In this document: positions 33,779 through 40,066 of the stretch, one piece after another | Layout of the letters: each line of letters begins with the position of its first letter | Numbering within the stretch: position 1 is the stretch's first letter | DNA from: an uncultured bacterium | GTDB lineage: Bacteria > Bacillota > Clostridia > Oscillospirales > Oscillospiraceae | Length of the DNA: 52,841 bases | Assembly (NCBI GenBank): GCA_946056135.1 | Contig: CAMGIN010000005.1 | Span: 1 to 52,841 of the forward strand | Reading direction: 5' to 3' | Translations under genes and position numbers: made by a program | The notes under the pieces: generated by a model | What the model saw: only the letters and a program-made list of their open reading frames with translations | Told to the model about the DNA's origin: nothing | Database searches by the model: none

Positions 33779-35812
33779 ATGCCAAAAATCATTCAATTAT
33801 CCCCCCATATTGCCAACCTGATTGCCGCCGGGGAAGTGGTAGAGCGCCCTGCCTCCGTCGTGAAGGAGCTGCTGGAAAACGCGGTAGATGCCGGGGCCTC
33901 CAAAGTCACCATTGAGATCCGGGACGGCGGCATGACCTTCCTGCGGGTTACGGACAACGGCTGCGGCATGGCGTCGGAGGATGCCCGGACAGCGTTCCTG
34001 CGTCACGCCACCTCCAAGCTGCGCACCGCCGAGGACCTGGCTGCCATCGGAACCATGGGCTTCCGCGGGGAAGCGCTGGCCGCCATTGCCTCCGTCAGCC
34101 GGGTGGACCTGCTGACCAAAACCGCGGGAGCCATCTCCGGAACCAGCCTGCACCTGGAGGCGGGAAACATCACCGAAGAGTCCGAAGCCGGATGCCCGGA
34201 AGGCACCACCATCATCATCCGTGACCTGTTCTTCAACACCCCGGCCCGGATGAAATTCATGAAATCCGACACCGTAGAGGGGGGCCGGGTGGCTGCCGCC
34301 GTGCAGCTGCAAGCCCTGGCCCATCCGGAAGTGGCCTTCCAGTTCCTACGGGACGGCAAGCCCGTTCTGTCCACCCCCGGCACCGGGGGACTGCAGGCGG
34401 CGGTATACTGCGTCTATGGCCGGGAGTGCGCCCAGATGGTGCCGGTGGACAGCCGGTGGGAAAATTACTCCCTGACGGGTTACGTCTCCAAGCCCACCGA
34501 CGCCCGGCCCAGCCGGAGCCTGCAAACCTTCTTCGTCAATAACCGGCCTGTCAAGTCCAAGCTGCTGGTCGCCGCTCTGGAGGAGGCCTACCGCAACCAG
34601 ATCATGGTGGGCAAGTTCCCCGCCTGTGTGCTGCATTTGACCCTCCCCGCCAGCGCCGTGGATGTGAATGTCCACCCGGCAAAAACGGAGGTCAAGTTTC
34701 TGTCGGAAAAGGCGGTATTCGACTGCGTCCACTACGGGGTTCTCGGCGCTCTGAACAAGCAGCCGGACCGGCCCGAGGTGCAATTCAAAAAGTCCACTCC
34801 CTCCGTAGGGGGCGATGCCCACATCGCCCCTCCTGCCGCGCCTATCACGCCTGCCGCTGGCCCCAACGCCCACACCGGCCCCGCCGCACCCAAAAAGGAT
34901 TCCTTCTTCCGCACCATGACGCCGGAGGAATACAAAACCTTCTCCACCGCCCTGAAGGACGCACCCCAGCCCCGGAAGGAGGCTGCCATTGCCACCGTTG
35001 GAAAGATTGAGCGCACCGCCAACATGCCTCTGCGGGAGTTCGTCACGCTGCCCCAGATGCGGGCAGAAGCATCCGCAGTGCACGCTGCCCCGTCCTCCTC
35101 TCCCGCAGGGGGCAATGCCCACATTGTACCAACTCCCGTAAAGGATGGGCCCCCTTCCAAGCCAATGAAGGCTTCGCTCCCTACGCAAACAACGCCTCCT
35201 GCATCTGAGGAAATAGAGCAGACCGCCCTGGACATGCCGCAGCAGCCGGATTGGCGGCTGGTGGGGGAGCTATACAACACCTACATTCTCGTCGAACAAG
35301 GCGAGGACGCCTTCCTTATCGACAAGCACGCCGCCCACGAGCGGATCCTCTTCGAAAAGCTGAAGACCAACCAGGAAAAGATCAACGCCCAGGCCCTGCT
35401 GACCCCCCTTCCCGTCCGCCTGAGTCCCTCCGCCGCGTCGGAGCTGCTGGCAAACAAGGACATGCTGGATGAGCTGGGCTTTGAAATTGACGAATTTGGG
35501 GAAAACACCCTGCTTTTGCGGCAGATCCCCATGGACTTAAGCCCCGAGACGGCAGCCGACGCCCTGGAATCCCTGGCCGCCGATCTGCTGAACGGACGCC
35601 GGGAGAGCAAAGATACCGTTCGGGACGAGCTGCTGCACACCGTGGCCTGCAAAGCCGCCATCAAGGCAGGCTGGGTCAACGACGAAAAGGAACTGCTGGC
35701 GGTGGCCCAGGAGGTCATGTCCCGGGAGGAACTGAAATACTGCCCCCACGGCAGGCCGATTTGTGTCAGCTTAAGCAAAAAGCAGCTGGAGAAGCAGTTT
35801 AAGCGAACCTAA
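33779..35812 (+). CDS. mutL: DNA mismatch repair protein MutL
   Basis: A 677-residue GHKL ATPase that couples MutS to strand removal. N-terminal motifs are AAGEVVERPASVVKELLENAVDAGA, DNGCGM and TMGFRGEAL. The C-terminal endonuclease site reads DKHAAHERILFE (about 515-526), where most have D-Q-H-A; CKAAIKAG and CPHGRP (about 655) are intact, so nicking activity is likely. The linker (about 335-490) is low in complexity and holds three copies of a G-[GP]-x-A-H-[IT]-x-P peptide, two of them encoded by GTAGGGG-type palindromes (34805, 35105). GAGGTGA precedes ATG 33779. The C-terminal end adjoins a heptamer array. Confidence 0.96.
   Translation: MPKIIQLSPHIANLIAAGEVVERPASVVKELLENAVDAGASKVTIEIRDGGMTFLRVTDNGCGMASEDARTAFLRHATSKLRTAEDLAAIGTMGFRGEALAAIASVSRVDLLTKTAGAISGTSLHLEAGNITEESEAGCPEGTTIIIRDLFFNTPARMKFMKSDTVEGGRVAAAVQLQALAHPEVAFQFLRDGKPVLSTPGTGGLQAAVYCVYGRECAQMVPVDSRWENYSLTGYVSKPTDARPSRSLQTFFVNNRPVKSKLLVAALEEAYRNQIMVGKFPACVLHLTLPASAVDVNVHPAKTEVKFLSEKAVFDCVHYGVLGALNKQPDRPEVQFKKSTPSVGGDAHIAPPAAPITPAAGPNAHTGPAAPKKDSFFRTMTPEEYKTFSTALKDAPQPRKEAAIATVGKIERTANMPLREFVTLPQMRAEASAVHAAPSSSPAGGNAHIVPTPVKDGPPSKPMKASLPTQTTPPASEEIEQTALDMPQQPDWRLVGELYNTYILVEQGEDAFLIDKHAAHERILFEKLKTNQEKINAQALLTPLPVRLSPSAASELLANKDMLDELGFEIDEFGENTLLLRQIPMDLSPETAADALESLAADLLNGRRESKDTVRDELLHTVACKAAIKAGWVNDEKELLAVAQEVMSREELKYCPHGRPICVSLSKKQLEKQFKRT
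34805..34830 (+). repeat. GTAGGGG palindrome inside mutL, copy a
   Basis: GTAGG followed by a hairpin with nine-base arms GGGGCGATG and CATCGCCCC. It is read in frame as V-G-G-D-A-H-I-A-P (MutL residues from about 343). Confidence 0.8.
35105..35184 (+). repeat. GTAGGGG palindrome inside mutL, copy b with opposed end
   Basis: The first 26 bases match copy a, 300 bases downstream and in the same frame (A-G-G-N-A-H-I-V-P, from about 443), with five changes. An opposed edge, GTAGGGAGCGAAGCC on the minus strand, ends at 35184, so this copy is nearly a full two-arm element of about 80 bases. Confidence 0.7.
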
Positions 35813-35818
35813 TTTACA

Positions 35819-35846
35819 GTGTGGAGTGTGGAATGTGGAGTGTGGA
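35819..35846. repeat. Heptamer array (GTGTGGA type) at the start of the GNAT gene
   Basis: Units GTGTGGA, GTGTGGA, ATGTGGA, GTGTGGA are in perfect seven-base phase. The array begins six bases after the mutL stop and includes the start region of the next gene. Confidence 0.8.
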
Positions 35847-36383
35847 GTTTTCCAAAACGGCGGCTATACGCTGAGGTTGGCCCAGGCGGAGGATGCGGAA
35901 GAATACTTCCGGCAGAATTTTGATCCTCTCGATCCGGAGGTAGCCCGGCTGACCGGGTGCAAGCCCTGCTTTTCCCACGAGGAAGTGGTGGACTTCTTTC
36001 TCAAATGTGTGGCCGATGAGGATCGGTACGACTTCCTGCTCATCGCTCCGGACGGGCGGATCGTCGGGGAAAGCGTCATCAATGAGATTGATTGGGCGCT
36101 TCGCCGCGGCAATTTCCGGGTGGCCATCTTTCAGCCGGAGCACTGGGGCAAGGGTCTCGGAACCTGGGCAGTGGAGACCGTCCGGGACTTCGCGTTTGAA
36201 CGGCTGAAGCTGCACAGGCTGGAGCTGGATGTCTTCTCCTTCAATCCCCAGGCGGAAAGGACCTATCTCAGAGCAGGTTTTCGTCGGGAAGGGGTCCTGC
36301 GGGACGCGGTTTGGGACGGAGAACGGTATGCCGACGATATATTGATGGCGATTTTGGAGGACGAATGGAGGGCTTGTCGTTGA
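35835..36383 (+). CDS. GNAT family N-acetyltransferase, RimJ/RimL type
   Basis: A GNAT protein of about 182 residues, transferring acetyl from acetyl-CoA to an unknown amine. The fold is recognised by YTLRLAQAEDAEEYF, the acetyl-CoA loop (QPEHWGKGLGTWAVETV, Q-x-x-G-x-G type) and LHRLELDVFSFNPQAERTYLRAGFRREG, as in RimJ/RimL and SpeG-like enzymes. The 5' end lies in a heptamer array; I choose GTG 35835, eight bases after GGAG within that array; GTG 35826 is the alternative, and the ATG at 35833 is out of frame. The first residues are thus repeat-encoded. The stop overlaps the miaA start (TTGA). Confidence 0.85.
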   Translation: MECGVFQNGGYTLRLAQAEDAEEYFRQNFDPLDPEVARLTGCKPCFSHEEVVDFFLKCVADEDRYDFLLIAPDGRIVGESVINEIDWALRRGNFRVAIFQPEHWGKGLGTWAVETVRDFAFERLKLHRLELDVFSFNPQAERTYLRAGFRREGVLRDAVWDGERYADDILMAILEDEWRACR

Positions 36384-37315
36384 ATTATTTGATCTGCATC
36401 GCAGGGCCCACCGCTTCCGGAAAGACGGCTCTGGCGGTAGAATTGGCTAAGGAATTCCATGGTGAGGTGGTATCCTGTGACTCCATGCAGGTATACAGGC
36501 GCATGGACATCGGCACCGCCAAGCCCACTTTGGCGGAAATGCAGGGCATTCCCCACCACATGATCGACGTGGCGGAGCCTGACGAAGACTTCTCCGTCAG
36601 CCGCTACTGCGAAATGGCCGCCCCCATTGTGGACGGCATCCTGGCCCGGGGAAAGACCGCCGTCATTGCGGGAGGCACCGGGCTGTACATGGACTCCCTG
36701 ATCCGGGGAAACGCCTTTGCCCCCTTCCCCTCCACCGGCGTCCGGGAACAGCTGGAAGCCCAGGCGGATCAGGAAGGGATGGAAGTCATGCTGTCCCGCC
36801 TGCGCTCTGTCGATCCGGAGGCTGCCGCACGGCTGCACCTGTCGGACCGCAAGCGGATTATCCGTGCTCTGGAGGTATACCTGGAGACCGGGGAAACCAT
36901 CACGGAGCACAACCGCCGAACCCAGACCATCCCCCCAAGGTATACTCCCCTGTGGCTGGGAGTGGACTTCGCGGACCGGGCCCAGCTGTACCGCCGGATC
37001 GATACGCGGGTAGGGCTGATGCTGGAAATGGGGCTGGTGGAGGAAATCCGGAACCTGCTCGCCAGCGGCATCCCGGCGAAATGTACCGCCATGCAGGCCA
37101 TCGGCTACAAGGAATTCGCAGCCGCCCTGAACGGAGAAGGCACCATAGCCGAAGCCGCCGACCAGGTCCGACAGTCTTCCCGCCGCTATGCCAAGCGGCA
37201 GCTGACCTGGTTCCGTCGGAACAAAAGCATCCACTGGCTCACTCGCGGCAGCGCAGAGGGCGACGAAGAAATAATTGCCCGGTCCCGACAGCTTCTTCGG
37301 GAATTCGACAACTGA
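36380..37315 (+). CDS. miaA: tRNA dimethylallyltransferase
   Basis: A 311-residue enzyme that adds dimethylallyl from DMAPP to A37 of tRNAs reading UNN codons; MiaB then adds the methylthio group. The P-loop GPTASGKT is at 9-16, with CDSMQVYRRMDIGTAKP, the DMAPP site AGGTGLYMDSLIRG and the C-terminal QAIGYKEF and RRYAKRQLTWFRRN. I choose TTG 36380, seven bases after GGAGGG and overlapping the GNAT stop by four bases; ATG 36365 in frame is possible and would add five residues. Between mutL and hfq, as in many Firmicutes. Confidence 0.95.
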   Translation: MNYLICIAGPTASGKTALAVELAKEFHGEVVSCDSMQVYRRMDIGTAKPTLAEMQGIPHHMIDVAEPDEDFSVSRYCEMAAPIVDGILARGKTAVIAGGTGLYMDSLIRGNAFAPFPSTGVREQLEAQADQEGMEVMLSRLRSVDPEAAARLHLSDRKRIIRALEVYLETGETITEHNRRTQTIPPRYTPLWLGVDFADRAQLYRRIDTRVGLMLEMGLVEEIRNLLASGIPAKCTAMQAIGYKEFAAALNGEGTIAEAADQVRQSSRRYAKRQLTWFRRNKSIHWLTRGSAEGDEEIIARSRQLLREFDN

Positions 37316-37360
37316 AAAATGCTAGCATATGTTCATCCTAAAAGAAAGAAGGTTCTACAT

Positions 37361-37591
37361 ATGCCTGAAGCAATCAATTTACAGGAGGCCATTTTGAAGG
37401 AGGTGCGCCGGGACAAGGTCCCCGTGACCCTGTTCCTGATGAATGGCTTCCAGCTCCGGGGGATCATCACGGGCTTTGACAGCTTCGTGGTGGTACTGGT
37501 GACGGATGGAAAGCAGCAGATGATCTACAAGCATGCTATTTCCACCCTGGCCCCCATGAAGCCGCTGAAAGCCGCAGCAACCACTGCGTAA
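37361..37591 (+). CDS. hfq: RNA chaperone Hfq
   Basis: A 76-residue Hfq, forming a hexamer that binds U-rich and A-rich RNA. The Sm1 motif ([41 protein letters not shown]) and the Sm2 motif [10 protein letters not shown] are complete; the C-terminal tail is short, as in Gram-positives. ATG 37361 follows AAAGAAGG by eight bases; upstream codons are not conserved. It is transcribed after miaA and followed by a stable hairpin. Confidence 0.96.
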   Translation: MPEAINLQEAILKEVRRDKVPVTLFLMNGFQLRGIITGFDSFVVVLVTDGKQQMIYKHAISTLAPMKPLKAAATTA

Positions 37592-37634
37592 CGCAAAAGG
37601 GCAACGGAGCATTTTTTCCGTTGCCCTTTTGCGT
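37591..37634 (+). terminator. Hairpin after hfq
   Basis: Arms ACGCAAAAGGGCAACGG and CCGTTGCCCTTTTGCGT around AGCATTTTTT. The T-run lies in the loop, not after the stem, so it may also act as an RNA processing or Hfq-binding structure. Confidence 0.65.
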
Positions 37635-37678
37635 TGCAAGTTGAAAATGATACAATATCAGAAAGAAGGCACCAACCT

Positions 37679-38389
37679 ATGAGTATTGCCGAAAACGTGG
37701 CCCAAATCCGGGCGCAAATGGAGGCCGCTGCCCTTTCCTGCGGCCGGGATCCCAAGGAAATCAAGCTTTGCGCCGCCACCAAGATGAACGACGCCGACGC
37801 CGTTCGGCAGGCCATTGCCGCAGGGGTGGACTGCTGCGGCGAAAACCGGGTCCAGGAGCTGACTGCAAAACTGGCTCAGAACGCCTACGAAGGCGCTCCC
37901 GTCCATTTTATCGGCCATCTGCAGACCAACAAAGTCAAACAGGTGGTGGGCAAGGTGGACCTGATCCAGAGCGTGGACAGTGAGCATCTGCTCCGGGCCA
38001 TCGATAAAGAAGCCGCCAAACAGGGAATCGTACAGGACATTTTACTGGAAGTCAATATCGGGCAAGAGCTCAGCAAGTCCGGTTTTCGGGCGGAAGATAT
38101 CCTGCCGATTGTGGAAAAAGCAGCGGAATTTCCAAACATATGTATTAAAGGGCTCATGGCTATCCCTCCAATTTCGCATAATTCGGGAGAAAATCTCAAT
38201 TTTTTTCAAAAAATGTTCCATTTAACTGTTGACATACGGAAAAAAATAGACGATAATGTCAAGGTGGACTGTTTATCCATGGGCATGTCGGGAGATTTCC
38301 CGGATGCGATCATCAGTGGCAGCACAATGATTCGTGTCGGCACCGCAATCTTCGGTGCCAGAAACTATGCCAAGGATTCATCAAAATGA
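37679..38389 (+). CDS. ylmE: YggS/YlmE family PLP-binding protein
   Basis: A 236-residue PLP homeostasis protein of the YggS/PLPBP family; it binds PLP without known catalysis and influences amino-acid pools. PLP would be bound by K35 (LCAATKMNDADAV, in place of the usual AVSKT). GENRVQE, HFIGHLQTNKVK, SMGMSGDFPDAI and STMIRVGTAIFG are all family blocks. ATG 37679 follows AGAAGG. It precedes sepF and divIVA, as ylmE does in Bacillus, where the cluster acts in division. Confidence 0.94.
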   Translation: MSIAENVAQIRAQMEAAALSCGRDPKEIKLCAATKMNDADAVRQAIAAGVDCCGENRVQELTAKLAQNAYEGAPVHFIGHLQTNKVKQVVGKVDLIQSVDSEHLLRAIDKEAAKQGIVQDILLEVNIGQELSKSGFRAEDILPIVEKAAEFPNICIKGLMAIPPISHNSGENLNFFQKMFHLTVDIRKKIDDNVKVDCLSMGMSGDFPDAIISGSTMIRVGTAIFGARNYAKDSSK

Positions 38390-38418
38390 TGTGAACATAT
38401 ACTAGGAGGAAATATAGA

Positions 38419-38970
38419 ATGAGCTTTTGGGATAATGTAAAAAAATTTGCCCAACCTTATGCTGATGATGAATACGACGATTACGACGAAGACGACGACT
38501 ACGCCGATGATTATGAGGAACCTGCGGAAGCATCTGCCCGCCGCAGCCCCCGCCGCGCGCCTGCTCCCGCTGCCGCCCCTGCGCCGGAAGAGGAAGAGGA
38601 TGACTTTGGATTTGCTCCTATGAGCGCCGCCCCTTCCGCTGCCCCTTCCACCGGTTTCAACGGTCAGGTTCTGAACATGAACACCTCCTCTGCCAACAAA
38701 CAGGAAGTCGTTCTGTTCCGGCCCGGCAGCTTCAACGATACCTCCAAGGCCGCTGACGATCTGCGCAGCCACAGAGCTGTCATCGTCAATATGGAAAATG
38801 TGGACAAGGCCATGGCCCGCCGGGTGGTGGATTTCCTGTCCGGTTGTGTCTACGCCCTGGACGGCGATGTTAAGAAGATCGCCCAGTCCGCATACCTGTT
38901 CTGCCCCCATAATATGGACATCGTCGGCGACCTGGAGACACTGCAGGCGGAAGTCGAAAGCTACATCTGA
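38419..38970 (+). CDS. sepF: Cell division protein SepF
   Basis: A 183-residue SepF, the FtsZ-bundling partner that anchors the Z ring to the membrane. The N-terminal amphipathic helix (MSFWDNVKKFAQPY) binds membrane. A long acidic then Pro/Ala-rich linker (about 15-80) is followed by the SepF domain (QEVVLFRPGSFNDTSKAADDLRSHRAVIVNMENVDKAMARRVVDFLSGCVYALDG). AGGAGGA precedes ATG 38419. Position between ylmE and divIVA agrees. Confidence 0.95.
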   Translation: MSFWDNVKKFAQPYADDEYDDYDEDDDYADDYEEPAEASARRSPRRAPAPAAAPAPEEEEDDFGFAPMSAAPSAAPSTGFNGQVLNMNTSSANKQEVVLFRPGSFNDTSKAADDLRSHRAVIVNMENVDKAMARRVVDFLSGCVYALDGDVKKIAQSAYLFCPHNMDIVGDLETLQAEVESYI

Positions 38971-39066
38971 CTTTTCGCAGTCTGAATGCCTCCGTGTCCC
39001 GTCCCTTGTTTGGCGGCGGCGCGATGGCAGGGACTGCTATAACCATAGATAGGAAGGAGAACACTT

Positions 39067-39750
39067 ATGTTTACACCGCAGCAAATCGATCAGATTTCCT
39101 TCGGCAGATCCACCTTTGGTGGCTACGATATGCAGCAGGTCGACGAGTTCCTGGAGCCTTTGACCGAGGACTACGTCACACTCTACAAGGAAAACGCACT
39201 GCTTAAGAGCAAGATGCGTGTCCTGGTGGGCAAGCTGGAGGAATACCGTAAGAACGAGGCTTCCATGAAGGAAGCTGTGGTCAACGCTCAGAAGACCTGC
39301 GACAAGATGGTCATGGAGGCCGAAGCCAAGTGTAACCGGATGCTGGCCAACGCCAGCGCCACCGTTGCCGCTTCCGGCAGCCAGAACAATGACGCTCTGG
39401 TGGCTGCTGAAAACGCTCGGGTTGAAGAGGCCCGCAGAACTGCCGCTGCCAAAATCAACGAGTTGGAGGATCAGCTCCGCTCCTGCATCCAGGCCCTGGA
39501 GCGCATCAAGAACGCCAATGCTCCCGCTGCACCTGCCGCTCCCGTGGCTCCTGCCGCTCCCGCTGTCAAACCCAGCAGCGACGATGTGGCTGACGAAATC
39601 GCCCAGAACGTGGAAGCCATTGTCGGCACCACTGTGGACCGTGCCCCCAAGGCAGCTCCCAAGCACCCCACCGCCAATGAGTCCACCACCAGCAAGTTTG
39701 CCAGCCTGAACCTCCAGTTCGGCCGCAACTACGATCCCAAAAACAAGTAA
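39067..39750 (+). CDS. divIVA: Cell division protein DivIVA
   Basis: A 227-residue DivIVA/GpsB-type coiled-coil protein that marks curved membrane at poles and septa. The N-terminal lipid-binding domain reads MFTPQQIDQISFGRSTFGGYDMQQVDEFLEPLTEDY (with a F-x-R/S-F-x-G-Y motif), followed by a coiled coil (about 35-150), an Ala/Pro-rich linker (about 153-170) and a C-terminal tail. ATG 39067 follows AGGAAGGAG. The S4-domain protein YlmH and YlmG, usually between sepF and divIVA, are missing. It leads to the T-box of ileS. Confidence 0.93.
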   Translation: MFTPQQIDQISFGRSTFGGYDMQQVDEFLEPLTEDYVTLYKENALLKSKMRVLVGKLEEYRKNEASMKEAVVNAQKTCDKMVMEAEAKCNRMLANASATVAASGSQNNDALVAAENARVEEARRTAAAKINELEDQLRSCIQALERIKNANAPAAPAAPVAPAAPAVKPSSDDVADEIAQNVEAIVGTTVDRAPKAAPKHPTANESTTSKFASLNLQFGRNYDPKNK

Positions 39751-39777
39751 GTTCGGAATCGGTTTTGAATATCCTAA

Positions 39778-40022
39778 TGCTTTGACGAGGACACGAGCGT
39801 GTGCGCACCGTTTCCAGAGAGCTGCCGGTTGGTGCAAGGCAGCAAACAGGAGCACAATTCTTATCACCTCCGAGCAGCGCACCGAACCAAAGTAGGCTGC
39901 GCCGGGAAGCGCCCGATATCGCGCCCTTTGAGTGCCGGCCCAAACGCCGGAACAAGAGTGGTACCGCAGAGGTTTACGCGCCTTTGTCTCTTACGCATAG
40001 AGACAAAGGCGCTTTCCTTTTG
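39778..40022 (+). promoter_or_regulatory. T-box riboswitch ahead of ileS, AUC (Ile) specifier
   Basis: Features in order: stem I start (about 39778), the AG-bulge/distal region AGAGAGCTGCCGG...GGCAGC, a candidate specifier codon ATC at 39863-39865 followed by the usual purine, and the conserved antiterminator TGGTACCGC at 39959-39967. Uncharged tRNA-Ile should pair with ATC and the T-box and prevent termination, inducing ileS when isoleucine is low. Confidence 0.92.
39978..40020 (+). terminator. T-box-controlled terminator
   Basis: Fourteen-base arms GCGCCTTTGTCTCT and AGAGACAAAGGCGC (39978-39991 and 39999-40012), followed by TTTCCTTTT. Confidence 0.92.
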
Positions 40023-40066
40023 CCCGGCCAGATTTCATTGATTTTTCAAATGGAGGTAACATTCCA

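Noticed and set aside
37591-37656. Clear promoter for ylmE after the hfq hairpin
   Set aside because: TACAAT is present at 37651, but the -35 at 17 bases (TTTGCG) is poor. Not listed.
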